A stretch of 44,497 nucleotides of DNA from an uncultured Spirochaeta sp. (GTDB lineage Bacteria > Spirochaetota > Spirochaetia > DTKZ01). The stretch's first letter is position 1; the number at the start of each line of letters is the position of its first letter. The stretch covers positions 1 through 44,497 of the forward strand of contig CAKZQO010000239.1 of NCBI GenBank assembly GCA_937140905.1. Direction: 5' to 3'. The position numbers were made by a program, and so were the translations under genes. The notes under the pieces were generated by a model. The model was not told the DNA's origin and did no database searches. It saw nothing but the letters and a program-made list of their open reading frames with translations. Positions 1 through 8,924 of the stretch are shown in pieces.

Positions 1-1168
1 CGAGGATTTCCTCTTGGAGTCCTTTTTGGGAAAGATCCCTTAGAACAGAAAAGATCAATTCTTCGATCTCTTTCTCTTTCCTGGGAGAGGTGCCCCGTAG
101 ACCAACGGAGAAGGCCAACTCCAGGGTTTCTGTTTCAAGCCCTGTTGCCGGAGAAAGATCCTCCCCTAACCCCGATTCGATCAATGCCTTTTCTAGAGGA
201 GCTCCCGCATGTCCGAGAAGAGCCTCTGTTAACACTTCGAAAGAAACCACGTGGAAGGGGTCCGTTACCCTCCCCAACAACCAGTTCACCGTGATGGAGG
301 ATCCCCTATCCACGGATTCGGCCTCTCCCGCTGGGTACGCCTTCACCACTCGCCGAGGAGCTTGCCACTTAGACGCGGGGGTAAGAACGGACAATTCACC
401 CCCCTGTACCGTAGAATTTTCCGTAAATCGGGACAGGAAATGGGTTTCCAGAAACTCCAGGTGCCGTTCCGTGGGAAGATTCCCAAAGAAAAACACATAG
501 CAGTTGGAAGGATGGTAGTAGGTTCGATGAAACGCCACGAACTCCTCGTACGTCAGGTTGAGGATCTCTTCAGGTTCGCCCCCGGAATCAAAGGCATAGG
601 GGGAGTTCTCGAATAGGGAACGGTAGGCCCATTCAGTCACGATGGAATCATGGCTGGAATAGTTCCCCTTCATCTCGTTGAACACGATCCCCGTAGGTTC
701 CAGTTTCCCCTCCGGGGTCAGTTCCCTTCTGTGTCCTTCCTGGAGGAAGGTTTCTTTCCGAAGAAGAGGGAAGAACACCGCATCCCCATACACGAGGAAG
801 AGATTGTAAAAATCCTGCTCCACCTGACTACTGGCGGGGTAAACGGTTTTGTCAGGGAAGGTGAGGGCATTCATGTAGGTCTGCATACTACCCTTTAGTA
901 AGAGAAGAAAAGGATCCTTCACGGGAAACCGCTCCGATCCGCAAAGGACAGTATGCTCCAGGATGTGAGCTACTCCCGTACTGTTTTTCGGAGGAGTCTT
1001 GAACGCAAAAGCAAATAGATTGTCCGCTTCTGCTGTCCTTAGATGGTACACCTGGCAGCCCGTACGAAGATGCCGAGCCCAGATTCCTTCCGCCTGGAAT
1101 TCCTCGAGGGTTCGCACAGAAAGAATTTGGAATCCATGAAGCTGAGTACCGGGAGTTAAGGTATTCAT
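1..1168 (-). CDS. M16C zinc metallopeptidase, PreP-like (N-terminal part; runs off the left edge)
   Basis: The reading frame from the ATG at 1168 stays open to base 1, giving the first ~389 residues of a protein whose family is usually ~970-1000 residues. It is an M16C (presequence protease/Cym1-type) peptidase: the inverted zinc motif HILEH lies at residues 68-72, where the two His bind zinc and Glu71 is the general base. The downstream NEMKGNYSS block matches the family's third zinc-ligand region. Such enzymes degrade short unstructured peptides inside a closed chamber. I see no signal peptide in the N-terminus (MNTLTPGTQLHGF), so a cytoplasmic location is likely. It lies 18 bases downstream of the rhodanese gene on the same strand and may be cotranscribed. 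The C-terminal M16C half is not in the window. Confidence 0.88.
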   Translation of the reverse strand, partial: MNTLTPGTQLHGFQILSVRTLEEFQAEGIWARHLRTGCQVYHLRTAEADNLFAFAFKTPPKNSTGVAHILEHTVLCGSERFPVKDPFLLLLKGSMQTYMNALTFPDKTVYPASSQVEQDFYNLFLVYGDAVFFPLLRKETFLQEGHRRELTPEGKLEPTGIVFNEMKGNYSSHDSIVTEWAYRSLFENSPYAFDSGGEPEEILNLTYEEFVAFHRTYYHPSNCYVFFFGNLPTERHLEFLETHFLSRFTENSTVQGGELSVLTPASKWQAPRRVVKAYPAGEAESVDRGSSITVNWLLGRVTDPFHVVSFEVLTEALLGHAGAPLEKALIESGLGEDLSPATGLETETLELAFSVGLRGTSPRKEKEIEELIFSVLRDLSQKGLQEEIL

Positions 1169-1186
1169 ATGCAGAACTACTCTAGA

Positions 1187-1594
1187 TTACTCAGGATTTG
1201 TGCCCGTAATTAAACTCTTGGGCCATTTGGAAACCGCTCCAAAGTTCACGAGCCGAGTGTAACCGAGTTGTTCTAGGATTTTTTTAGCCGCACCGGAACG
1301 ATTCCCACTTCTGCAGTACAGGATGATCAACGCATCCTTCTGCGGCGTAGGGGGTTTTGAACCTATTGTATCAACCGGGATATTGATTGCACCCGGAATA
1401 TGGCCAGATCGGTACTCTTCCGGTGTGCGCACATCCACAAGGATAAAGGGTTCGGTCTTTTTTTCTACCAGTTCCACCAGTTTGGAAGGCACTCCATAGA
1501 CTCGTTCCAGTTCCGTGGGACGGTTCGACTGCGCGAAGAGTGCGAAAGCCCCCAAGAGAAACAGAACAAGGATAGTTATGATAAAAACGTTCAT
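1187..1594 (-). CDS. Exported or membrane-anchored rhodanese-domain protein
   Basis: 135 residues from the ATG at 1594. I chose this start over an upstream in-frame start at 1648 because an AGGTG Shine-Dalgarno lies 7-8 bases before it and because it puts a hydrophobic segment (residues 2-21, ending AFALFAQ) at the N-terminus, which reads as a signal peptide or anchor. A single rhodanese domain follows, with the DVRTPEEYRSGHIPGA signature and the active-site loop CRSGNRS (Cys94). Single-domain rhodaneses of this sort transfer sulfane sulfur or act as redox sensors in the envelope; the substrate cannot be read from the sequence. It sits between mtnN and the M16 protease on the same strand. Confidence 0.85.
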   Translation of the reverse strand: MNVFIITILVLFLLGAFALFAQSNRPTELERVYGVPSKLVELVEKKTEPFILVDVRTPEEYRSGHIPGAINIPVDTIGSKPPTPQKDALIILYCRSGNRSGAAKKILEQLGYTRLVNFGAVSKWPKSLITGTNPE

Positions 1595-1640
1595 GTTTTT
1601 CACCTTGAGATTAAATATACCTAGTACAACGCCTATCCGT

Positions 1641-2336
1641 CTATGCAAACGCTCTCCGAAGAATATGGCGCACGAAATGCAGGGAATTTTTCGATGCTTT
1701 GGGCAGGAAGGTGTGAAAGTCCACCTTCGCGTTCGAATCAGCCTTATCCGAAATCGTACGGATCAATAGAAAAGGTACTTTGTTCACCGTGGCTACCAAC
1801 CCCACACTGGCTCCTTCCATTTCCACCGCGTCCCCCTTCAACTCATCCAACAAATACCGGTGGGATTCGAAGTCCTTCTGGGTAATAAACTGATCCCCCG
1901 TAAGGACCCTTCCCCGTACCATTTTCCCTTCCATAGGGATACAGAAGGATGCAGCTTCCACCAAGGATCGATCGCAGGGAATGATCCGATGAGTTGTGAA
2001 GGGAACCTCTCCCCGTTTAAATCCCAACGCAGTGGCATCGAGGTCATGCTGGATACAGTCCTCCGCGATCAAGGTATCACCGATCTCGAGTCTAGGTGAA
2101 ATTCCCCCCGCCAATCCCGTGAATAGGATGGCTCGGGGCGCAAACTCGTCGATGATCCTTTGGGTAACCATGGCGGAGAGGGTCTTTCCCACCCCCGATT
2201 TCGCCACTACCACTTCCTTTGATTCCAACAGTCCCCGATAGAACACAAACTCGGTCCATCGGACTTCCGACTTACGTTCCAACCCTCCGAGGAACTCTTG
2301 GATTTCCCCGTCCATCGCACCCAGTATTGCTATCAT
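1641..2336 (-). CDS. mtnN: 5'-methylthioadenosine/S-adenosylhomocysteine nucleosidase
   Basis: 231 residues, the normal length for MtnN/Pfs. The enzyme hydrolyses MTA and SAH to adenine plus methylthioribose or S-ribosylhomocysteine, recycling methionine and relieving methyltransferase inhibition in the cytoplasm. The catalytic layout of the family is intact: Glu11 (MDGE), Glu174 in the EMEGA ribose-binding motif and Asp197 in ISDKAD, nearly the E. coli numbering. The FTGLAGGI glycine-rich loop is also present. No Shine-Dalgarno at normal spacing is seen; instead a TATAGT -10 box ends 7 bases before the ATG, so the mRNA is probably leaderless. It follows the MFS gene with a 66-base gap. Confidence 0.95.
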   Translation of the reverse strand: MIAILGAMDGEIQEFLGGLERKSEVRWTEFVFYRGLLESKEVVVAKSGVGKTLSAMVTQRIIDEFAPRAILFTGLAGGISPRLEIGDTLIAEDCIQHDLDATALGFKRGEVPFTTHRIIPCDRSLVEAASFCIPMEGKMVRGRVLTGDQFITQKDFESHRYLLDELKGDAVEMEGASVGLVATVNKVPFLLIRTISDKADSNAKVDFHTFLPKASKNSLHFVRHILRRAFA

Positions 2337-2343
2337 ACCCTTA

Positions 2344-2372
2344 ACTATACCGTAGGTTCGAAAGATTATCGA
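2344..2372 (-). promoter_or_regulatory. mtnN promoter, leaderless type
   Basis: On the minus strand a -35-like TCGATA (2372-2367) lies 17 bases from TATAGT (2349-2344). Only 7 bases separate the -10 box from the mtnN ATG at 2336, so the start point would fall on or next to the A of the start codon. The -35 is weak. Confidence 0.5.
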
Positions 2373-2402
2373 GAGAAAAGTGTACCCTCTGGCTCCTCTT
2401 TG

Positions 2403-3785
2403 CTATTCCCGTTTGAATAACTGGGAAACCTTTTTCAGCCGTAAGCTACCTCTCCGAAACCTGGTCATTAGGTAGGTTCGGGGTTTGTCCACATAGAAGT
2501 ATCGGATGGGGGGAGAGGTTTCCGCGGGACGAACTTCCTTGAAGGTTCCCCGCAGGATCAAAAATAACCCTAACCGAATGAGGAAGGAGAGGAAGAACAC
2601 GATTCGAATAGGCCCTAGACCTCCTATACGAACATTCCAGAGAATCAATAGATCTGCCAGTGCCCCTCCCACAAGGGTTCCTGCGAACACGCTAAAAGTA
2701 TTGAGGGTATTGAAATAAGCATAGATCTTGGGGAGATTAACGGGTCGAACGGCATCGTAAATGTAGTTGGACAAGCAGAGGTTGAAACCAGCCCAGACGA
2801 ATCCACTGAAGACCTGTATGGCTAAAAGGGCCCACAGGGAGGAAAAAAGGGCCCACCCTAACGCTAGGAAGGGAATCACCAACCCCGTAGCGATCAACAC
2901 CCTGCGATTCCCATACCGATCGGCCAACGGTCCCCAATAGGGCATGAACACAAGGGTAAGAATGGCGGATGTCATGGTGATGAGAGAATATTCCAGATAC
3001 CCTACCTTTAGTACCTTTAGAAGGTACGCTGGTATGAGGGAAGCGGACACATACACGGAAAAATTGATCCCCATCACGAACAGGGTGAACCTTCCGAAAT
3101 TGGTGGTGAATAGTTTTCCTAGGAATACATAGAAATGGAACTCAGATTCCCGATCCGGTTTATGGAACTCCGGCTCGTACTGACGAGAAAGAGGCAAAAG
3201 ACAACTAATCCGCGCTACGGCGGCCAAAAGGAACAGAAACCCAAAGGCGGTGAGTTCATGCCCAGCTCGTTTCCCTAGAAAAAGAACTACTCCGCCTGTC
3301 AAAATAGAAATGAACTGAGCCAATCCAATGATCCTGTTTCGCTTACCCCAGAATACTCCCCTCTGCCGGGGAGGAACTAGATCGTTCATCCAGGAAGCCC
3401 ACGCAGGGCTACCTAGGTTGGATGCAAAGATCCCCAAAGAAAACAAAACCATACCCATCCAGGGATTCCCTGTTTTCCACGTGAGAAAAAAGATCAAGAC
3501 CCAGGAAAATCCATGAAGGAACACCATCCCCCTCACCAAGTTTTTTCGCCGTTTCAGGAAGAGGAGTATTTTCGCCCCTGTCAGTTGTCCCAAACCCAAG
3601 GAAAACTGGGAAACCCCCTGCACCAAACTGGATAGGAACACCGACGCTTGGAAATAGAAGAGAAATGGCACGATGTAGTTCTCTGCAAAGCCGAACATGA
3701 TAGCCCAGAGAACCCCATCCCGTACTGAGTTAAGAAGAGAGTTTCGGACCTTTGAATCTTCGATTGAGCTCAGGAGCTTTTCCAT
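2403..3785 (-). CDS. MFS-family transporter of unknown substrate
   Basis: 460 residues with about twelve hydrophobic segments and the MFS inter-helix motif (PLADRYGNRRVLI) near the middle of the protein, which identifies the second-half loop 8-9 signature. A long polar stretch and a basic C-terminal tail (RFRRGSLRLKKVSQLFKRE) end the protein in the cytoplasm. The family moves small solutes across the inner membrane by proton or substrate exchange; nothing in the sequence reveals the solute. It starts 16 bases after the uvrB stop and is probably the third gene of an htrA-uvrB-MFS operon. Confidence 0.8.
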   Translation of the reverse strand: MEKLLSSIEDSKVRNSLLNSVRDGVLWAIMFGFAENYIVPFLFYFQASVFLSSLVQGVSQFSLGLGQLTGAKILLFLKRRKNLVRGMVFLHGFSWVLIFFLTWKTGNPWMGMVLFSLGIFASNLGSPAWASWMNDLVPPRQRGVFWGKRNRIIGLAQFISILTGGVVLFLGKRAGHELTAFGFLFLLAAVARISCLLPLSRQYEPEFHKPDRESEFHFYVFLGKLFTTNFGRFTLFVMGINFSVYVSASLIPAYLLKVLKVGYLEYSLITMTSAILTLVFMPYWGPLADRYGNRRVLIATGLVIPFLALGWALFSSLWALLAIQVFSGFVWAGFNLCLSNYIYDAVRPVNLPKIYAYFNTLNTFSVFAGTLVGGALADLLILWNVRIGGLGPIRIVFFLSFLIRLGLFLILRGTFKEVRPAETSPPIRYFYVDKPRTYLMTRFRRGSLRLKKVSQLFKRE

Positions 3786-3801
3786 ACTTCTTGCGCTTGG
3801 T

Positions 3802-5793
3802 TCAGGAACTCAGGTTTTGAATCCGATGAATCTCGTCCCGAAGGAGGGCTGCCTGTTCAAACTCGAGATTCTTGGCGTGCTCCACCATCTGGGCTTCCAG
3901 AGCTCGAACTAAGGCTACCCTCTCCTTTGGGATCAAGAGGTTGTAACTTCTTTCCAACACCTCGATGGTGATTCGTTCAGTTTTCCGCTTCTCTTCAAGT
4001 TTCCTCTCGAGGATATCTTTCACCGCTTTCTTGATGGTTTGTGGAGTGATACCGTGGGTTTGGTTGTACTCCATCTGCAACTTTCGCCGCCGTTCCGTCT
4101 CTGCAATCGCCTCTCGCATGGCATCGGACACCTTGTCCGCATACATGATCACCGTACCGTTCACGTTCCGAGCAGCCCGGCCAATGATCTGGATTAAACT
4201 GGTAGCCGATCGAAGAAATCCAATCTTATCCGCATCTAGAATAGCGATGAAGGAAACTTCCGGTAAATCCAACCCTTCCCGTAGGAGATTTATCCCCACC
4301 AGCACATCGAACTTGCCCGCTCGTAGGTCGGTTAGGAGTTCCACCCTCTCAATCGTTTCGATCTCCGAGTGCAGGTACCGAACTGCCAACCCCATCCCCT
4401 GGAAAAAGCTCGCCAGGTCTTCAGCCATCTTTTTCGTGAGAGTCGTCACCAGGGTCCGTTCTCCTGCCTCGATTCGTTTACGAATCTCGGCGTAGAGGTC
4501 TTCGATTTGCCCTTCCGTAGGCCGGACGACCACTAGGGGATCCACCAACCCTGTGGGGCGGATAATCTGTTCCACTACCTGTTCCGATTTCTCCAGTTCC
4601 TCGGGCCCTGGCGTGGCAGAGACGAAGATCGTTCGATCTAAAAGGGCTTCGAACTCCCCATAGTACAGGGGGCGATTGTCCAAGGCAGAAGGGAGACGGA
4701 ATCCATACTCCACGAGGGAAAGCTTCCGGGCTCGGTCCCCATTGTACATGCCCCGAATTTGGGGAACCGTTACGTGGGACTCATCGATGAAGCAGAGAAA
4801 CTCGTCGGGAAAGTAATCCAGAAGCACAGCCGGTCGCTCTCCCTCCGCACGACCCGAAAGATGACGGGAATAATTCTCGATACCGGGGCAGTACCCCATC
4901 TCCTGCAGCATTTCCAGATCATACTCCGTGCGGGCTCGTAACCGTTGCGCTTCCACCAGTTTTCCCTTGGAGATCAGTTCAGCGTACCGTTCCTCCAATT
5001 CCATCCGAATAGCCTCTAGGGCATTGCGAATCTGATCCTGAGGCATCACGAAGTGTTTGGCTGGGTAGATAAAGAGAGTTTCCAGTTCTGCCAGCACTTC
5101 GCCTGTTAGAGGGTGGAACTTCTTTAACGAGGCAACTCGATCCCAGTCGAATTCCACCCTATAGGCCTCCTCCATGTAGGCGGGTTGGATTTCCATCACA
5201 TCCCCCCGGATGCGGAAAGCCCCCCGCTTCAGGACCGCATCGTTTCGTTCATACTGGAGAGCCACCAATCGGTTCCGGATCTTGGTGGGATCCAAAGCCA
5301 CACCCCGATCGATCCGAATCCGCATGTCCCGGTACATCTCGGGGCTACCCAACCCATAGATACAAGAAACAGTGGCCACCACGATCACATCCCTCCGCTC
5401 GCTCAAAGCGGTGGTGGCCGCCAGACGGAGTCGATCAATTTCGTCATTGATGGAAGCGTCCTTCTCGATGTACAGGTCTTTCGAAGGGACATACGCTTCA
5501 GGCTGGTAGTAGTCATAGTAAGAAACGAAGTACTCCACCGCGTTCTTGGGAAAGAACTCCTTGAACTCCCGATATAGTTGGGCAGCAAGGGTCTTATTGT
5601 GGCTAATTACCAGGGTCGGAAGCTGGACCTCCTCGATGATCTTTGCCATGGTAAAGGTCTTCCCCGAACCCGTAACTCCCTTGAGAGTTTGGAACCGGAA
5701 TCCCTTCCGGACCCCTTCGGAGAGTCTTCGTATGGCTTCTGGCTGATCTCCCCTGGGCTCGTAGGACGCGAAAACCTCGAACCGTTGCTGCAT
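3802..5793 (-). CDS. uvrB: Excinuclease ABC subunit B
   Basis: 663 residues, full length for UvrB, the damage-verifying helicase-like subunit of nucleotide excision repair. Walker A GVTGSGKT lies at residues 39-46. The damage-probing beta-hairpin region ([15 protein letters not shown]), the DESH motif II, the SATPG motif III-like block, helicase motifs V and VI ([22 protein letters not shown]), and a C-terminal UVR domain for UvrC contact (roughly the last 40 residues, [16 protein letters not shown]) are all present. It starts 7 bases after the htrA stop and is followed after 16 bases by the MFS gene. I see no SOS box next to its start; expression may depend on the htrA promoter. Confidence 0.98.
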   Translation of the reverse strand: MQQRFEVFASYEPRGDQPEAIRRLSEGVRKGFRFQTLKGVTGSGKTFTMAKIIEEVQLPTLVISHNKTLAAQLYREFKEFFPKNAVEYFVSYYDYYQPEAYVPSKDLYIEKDASINDEIDRLRLAATTALSERRDVIVVATVSCIYGLGSPEMYRDMRIRIDRGVALDPTKIRNRLVALQYERNDAVLKRGAFRIRGDVMEIQPAYMEEAYRVEFDWDRVASLKKFHPLTGEVLAELETLFIYPAKHFVMPQDQIRNALEAIRMELEERYAELISKGKLVEAQRLRARTEYDLEMLQEMGYCPGIENYSRHLSGRAEGERPAVLLDYFPDEFLCFIDESHVTVPQIRGMYNGDRARKLSLVEYGFRLPSALDNRPLYYGEFEALLDRTIFVSATPGPEELEKSEQVVEQIIRPTGLVDPLVVVRPTEGQIEDLYAEIRKRIEAGERTLVTTLTKKMAEDLASFFQGMGLAVRYLHSEIETIERVELLTDLRAGKFDVLVGINLLREGLDLPEVSFIAILDADKIGFLRSATSLIQIIGRAARNVNGTVIMYADKVSDAMREAIAETERRRKLQMEYNQTHGITPQTIKKAVKDILERKLEEKRKTERITIEVLERSYNLLIPKERVALVRALEAQMVEHAKNLEFEQAALLRDEIHRIQNLSS

Positions 5794-5800
5794 GGTTAGT

Positions 5801-7099
5801 TCATTCCCATTGGAACTTTTCCGGGCGTTGGGATAAGGTTACTTTGAACTCCCGCTTTGTTTTTCCCCTGTACGCTACCACCACTACCGTCTCACCTGGT
5901 TTGTTGTCTTCCAACGCTGCGTAGAGATCCGCCAAAGACCCCACTTTGGTTCCATCCACCTCTACAATAATGTCCCCTCCGAGGTAGATGATGGAATTGC
6001 CGTACCGGACCGCCTCGCTTCGGGATCCCCCCTTGATCCCCGCCTTTTCCGCGTTTCCCCCTGGAATAACACGGGATACCAAAAGCCCTCGATCCACCGG
6101 CAGCTTGGCATATTCCACCAAAGCGGGAAAGAGCTGCACCGGCACGATATCGATCCATCCCCTCATTACTTTCCCATACTTGATGATTTCAGGCACCACC
6201 CGTTTGGCCGTGTCTATGGGAACGGCAAACCCGATTCCTATCGAACCTCCTGACGGGGAATAGATCATCGTATTGATCCCCACCATGTTCCCCTGCGTAT
6301 CGAGAAGCGGTCCACCCGAGTTTCCTGGATTGATGGAAGCGTCGGTCTGGATCATGTTCTGGATTACTAACCCTTTGTCCGTGCGGATCGGCCGGCCCAA
6401 CCCGGAGATGATTCCTGTGGTAAGGGTACGATCGAAGGCAAAGGGATTCCCGATGGCAAGAACCCGTTGCCCTACCTTCAAATTGGAAGAAGACCCCATG
6501 GGAATGGTCGTGAGTTTCCTGCCCTTGGGGTCGAACTTGATCACGGCTAGATCGTTCTCCGGATCCGCTCCCACCACTTCTCCCTCCACTTGGGTTCCAT
6601 CTGCCAGGGCTACCTGTACCTTGTACGCTTTTTCTACCACGTGGTGGTTGGTCAGCACGTATCCCCTCGGATCGATAATGGAACCCGAACCGGTAGACCC
6701 TTCCCGGGGTACGGGTTCGAGGAACCAGTTGAAAGCAAGGACTTCGGTGGTTATGTTCACCACTCCTTCGTTCCTCTGTTCATACACCCGAATGTTTACC
6801 TGCTCATCCTCGGTGTAGCGGGCGCCATTGTTCACCGGTAGAAAGGTTCCCCCCATAGAGGAACGGTCCCCTTCGGGACTCTGAAATTGCAGAGCTTTTC
6901 CAGAAGAGGAGGACTCGTCTCCTCTGGTAGATACTGGGTTCGTCTGCTTACCATCGTTGGTATTGCTTGATATCTGGTTTCCCACTGCCCCATCCTGTAA
7001 GGGAAGACGAATCCATCCAAAGCCTAGGGCGAAAAGAAAAATCAGCACCGTACAGAGCGCAGCGAACAAGAGAGTCTGCAGGCTGGAGTATCGTCTCAT
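5801..7099 (-). CDS. HtrA/Deg-family serine protease with one PDZ domain
   Basis: 432 residues. A hydrophobic segment at ~9-31 anchors or exports the protein to the periplasm; a low-complexity Ser/Asn-rich linker (~38-80) follows. The trypsin-like domain has an intact triad: His153 (TNHHVV), Asp183 (NDLAVIK) and Ser261 (NPGNSGGPL). One C-terminal PDZ domain (~320-420) is present, as in DegS-type and bacterial short HtrA proteins rather than two-PDZ DegP. The role is envelope protein quality control or regulated proteolysis. An AGGAGGAACG ribosome-binding site precedes the ATG at 7099, and a promoter diverging from birA lies upstream. First gene of the probable htrA-uvrB-MFS operon. Confidence 0.93.
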   Translation of the reverse strand: MRRYSSLQTLLFAALCTVLIFLFALGFGWIRLPLQDGAVGNQISSNTNDGKQTNPVSTRGDESSSSGKALQFQSPEGDRSSMGGTFLPVNNGARYTEDEQVNIRVYEQRNEGVVNITTEVLAFNWFLEPVPREGSTGSGSIIDPRGYVLTNHHVVEKAYKVQVALADGTQVEGEVVGADPENDLAVIKFDPKGRKLTTIPMGSSSNLKVGQRVLAIGNPFAFDRTLTTGIISGLGRPIRTDKGLVIQNMIQTDASINPGNSGGPLLDTQGNMVGINTMIYSPSGGSIGIGFAVPIDTAKRVVPEIIKYGKVMRGWIDIVPVQLFPALVEYAKLPVDRGLLVSRVIPGGNAEKAGIKGGSRSEAVRYGNSIIYLGGDIIVEVDGTKVGSLADLYAALEDNKPGETVVVVAYRGKTKREFKVTLSQRPEKFQWE

Positions 7100-7127
7100 A
7101 CGCGTTCCTCCTATACTCGTTTATCCT

Positions 7128-7156
7128 ATTGTATCGATGGAGAAACGGATAGACAA
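7128..7156 (-). promoter_or_regulatory. htrA promoter
   Basis: On the minus strand TTGTCT (7156-7151), a 17-base spacer and TACAAT (7133-7128) form a sigma-70-type promoter about 28 bases before the htrA ATG, leaving room for the AGGAGG ribosome-binding site. It diverges from the birA promoter 15 bases away. Confidence 0.65.
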
Positions 7157-7170
7157 TCGGTATCCCGAGC

Positions 7171-7199
7171 TTGACAATAGGAAAGAAACCTCCTATTGT
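7171..7199 (+). promoter_or_regulatory. birA operon promoter
   Basis: A consensus TTGACA -35 (7171-7176), a 17-base spacer and TATTGT (7194-7199) predict a transcription start near 7206. This argues against the in-frame TTG at 7171 as a birA start codon, because that TTG is part of the -35 box. The -10 box lies inside the left arm of the biotin operator, so repressor binding would block RNA polymerase. Confidence 0.75.
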
Positions 7200-7230
7200 T
7201 AACCATCAATTTTTTATGGTTAACAATAGG
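7192..7230. promoter_or_regulatory. BirA (biotin repressor) operator
   Basis: A perfect 15-base inverted repeat: arm CCTATTGTTAACCAT at 7192-7206 and its reverse complement at 7216-7230, separated by 9 bases. The core TTGTTAACC-N13-GGTTAACAA matches the known BirA operator consensus (TTGTTAACC/GGTTAACAA half-sites, usual spacer 14-16 bases), here with a slightly shorter spacer. It covers the -10 box, the predicted start point and the birA start codon at 7216. Confidence 0.85.
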
Positions 7231-8253
7231 CTGGTCATTCGACATCGAGCCAAAGCACTGGATATTCTTCGCTCCTCTTCTAAACCTGTTCCCATCAAAA
7301 CCCTTGCCGGAGAATTGGGAATTACGCGGGTAGCGTTATGGAAGTTGATACGGAAGCTGGAAGAACTGGGTTACCCGATCCAGGCGAATAGAGAAGGATA
7401 CCATCTTCCAAAGGAACAGGACCCGGACCTTCTTTATCCGTGGGAGTTAGAACCCTATGGATCGAGAATCGAATGGTTCTTCAACACTTCTTCCACGATG
7501 GAGGAGGCGAAGAAGTTATTCCGATCGAATACCCCGTCCCTCCAAAAAAACGGGATGTACGGACCTGATTCAAAGCCCTTCTATACCATTGCCGAAACTC
7601 AGACTGTGGGTAGAGGGAGGTATCAGCGTACCTGGGAGTCTCCGTTGGGTGGAATTTACTTGACCCTTTCCCTCCATCGGACCGTTCCCTTAACCATTGT
7701 AGGGCGTTACCCTCTACTGGCTGGAGCAGTCCTGGTGGAAACCTTACAAGCGCTATTCCCCGGATTGTCCAGGGTTCCCTCTTTCCATGCTCCCAATGCG
7801 AAGGGGATTAGCCTCAAGTGGCCCAACGACATCCTGGTGGGAAAACGGAAACTGGGAGGTATCCTCCTAGATATAGAGGTCGAAGGCGATATGGTTACCG
7901 ATATCCATTTAGGGATCGGTCTTAACGTTCGAAATCGTGCCCGAGATCCTAACGCGGTTTCTCTGATCGAATTATTCGGTCATTCTGTACCTCCTAGAAG
8001 GGAGATCCTTCTCCAGTATTTGACACGTTTAGAGCGGGCCTTGTCAGAACCGTATCTGAAAACCGCCATTCCCCTGTGGAAACGGTTCACCTCTACCTTG
8101 GGAAAACCTGTTCGAATCCGTTTTCCCGAAGGACGCCGTGCAGGTCTAGCCGGCTACACCGGAATTGCCGTAGATCTAGGACCAGGAGGAGAACTGGTAG
8201 TTCAGACTGCCGACGGATCACTCCGGGTAGTGAGTCATGGAGATTGTTACTAA
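7216..8253 (+). CDS. birA: Bifunctional biotin operon repressor / biotin-[carboxyl-carrier] ligase
   Basis: 345 residues from the ATG at 7216. I preferred this start because the upstream in-frame TTG (7171) is the -35 box of the promoter. An N-terminal winged-helix domain (~10-65: IKTLAGELGITRVALWKLIRKLEELGYPI) gives DNA binding, so this is a group II BirA. The ligase domain follows, with the biotinyl-AMP loop GRGRYQRTWESP, the KWPNDILV substrate motif and the GGILLD segment, then a C-terminal SH3-like domain (~290-345). It activates biotin to biotinyl-AMP and transfers it to carrier lysines such as that of OadA in this window. No Shine-Dalgarno precedes the ATG; the predicted leader is only ~10 bases. 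First gene of birA-bioY-bioM-bioN and probably self-repressed. Confidence 0.93.
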   Translation: MVNNRLVIRHRAKALDILRSSSKPVPIKTLAGELGITRVALWKLIRKLEELGYPIQANREGYHLPKEQDPDLLYPWELEPYGSRIEWFFNTSSTMEEAKKLFRSNTPSLQKNGMYGPDSKPFYTIAETQTVGRGRYQRTWESPLGGIYLTLSLHRTVPLTIVGRYPLLAGAVLVETLQALFPGLSRVPSFHAPNAKGISLKWPNDILVGKRKLGGILLDIEVEGDMVTDIHLGIGLNVRNRARDPNAVSLIELFGHSVPPRREILLQYLTRLERALSEPYLKTAIPLWKRFTSTLGKPVRIRFPEGRRAGLAGYTGIAVDLGPGGELVVQTADGSLRVVSHGDCY

Positions 8254-8267
8254 TGGAGGACCCATCC

Positions 8268-8924
8268 ATGTCATCGAATGTAGATTCAACATCTATCCGC
8301 ACCTTAAGCCCCTTGCATCGTACGGTGCTCATTTCTTTGGGAGCTGCCTCTACAGCCGTAGGGGCTTTCATCGCGATACCCCTTCCTTTAAGTCCCGTGC
8401 CCATCGTTCTACAGAATTTTTTCATCCTGTTGATGGCTCTTGTCTTGGGCCCCAAAATGGGAACCGCCTCGGTAGCCTTGTACCTGTTGATCGGAGCCCT
8501 GGGGTTACCTGTGTTTGCCGGTGGGAAAGGAGGACTTGCTCATTTTTTTGGCCCCACCGGAGGGTACCTCGTAGGATTTCTTTTTTCCGCTTGGATTACG
8601 GGAACTCTTTCTATACTAGGGGCTCCACATGAGTCAGGGGATCGACAACGATCGGCGATGAACTGGAAAGTTCCACAAAAAGGGCAAGAGCAGGCAAAGG
8701 TTCGTGTTCAGGACGCGGCGGCGGCCGCAGCGGGACTTTTGGCCGTGTACCTTTTAGGGGTGCCCTGGCTATCCTATAAACTGGGGATCGAGGTGAGGAA
8801 AGCCATATTCGTGGGATTCCTGCCTTTTCTGCCCGGAGATCTTTTAAAAGCTGCGGCCGCCGCCGCCCTAGCCCCCCATGTCCGAAAGCTGTTTAAAAAA
8901 GAGTTCGTCCCTTATGAAGAATGA
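8268..8924 (+). CDS. bioY: Biotin transporter substrate-binding component BioY
   Basis: 218 residues from the ATG at 8268, chosen because GGAGGA sits 7 bases before it; an alternative ATG at 8253 overlaps the birA stop (TAATG) but has no ribosome-binding site. The protein is an S-component of an energy-coupling factor (ECF) transporter: hydrophobic helices, the LSPVPIVLQNF segment, GALGLPVFAGGKGGL and FGPTGGYLVGF signatures of the BioY family, and the C-terminal GFLPFLPGDLLKA helix. A hydrophilic insertion of about 30 residues around ~123-150 lengthens a loop relative to ordinary BioY (~190 residues). It captures biotin in the membrane and works with the ATPase and T-component encoded next. 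Confidence 0.92.
   Translation: MSSNVDSTSIRTLSPLHRTVLISLGAASTAVGAFIAIPLPLSPVPIVLQNFFILLMALVLGPKMGTASVALYLLIGALGLPVFAGGKGGLAHFFGPTGGYLVGFLFSAWITGTLSILGAPHESGDRQRSAMNWKVPQKGQEQAKVRVQDAAAAAAGLLAVYLLGVPWLSYKLGIEVRKAIFVGFLPFLPGDLLKAAAAAALAPHVRKLFKKEFVPYEE

Noticed and set aside
3965-4495. A 176-codon open frame antisense to uvrB
   Set aside because: Composition is that of the reverse strand of uvrB, with no domain and no ribosome-binding site.
7171-7215. TTG at 7171 as the birA start
   Set aside because: The TTG is the start of the TTGACA -35 box, upstream of the predicted transcription start, so it would not be on the mRNA.
8253-8267. ATG at 8253 overlapping the birA stop as the bioY start
   Set aside because: Translational coupling is possible, but the ATG at 8268 has a well-spaced GGAGGA that overlaps the earlier start.
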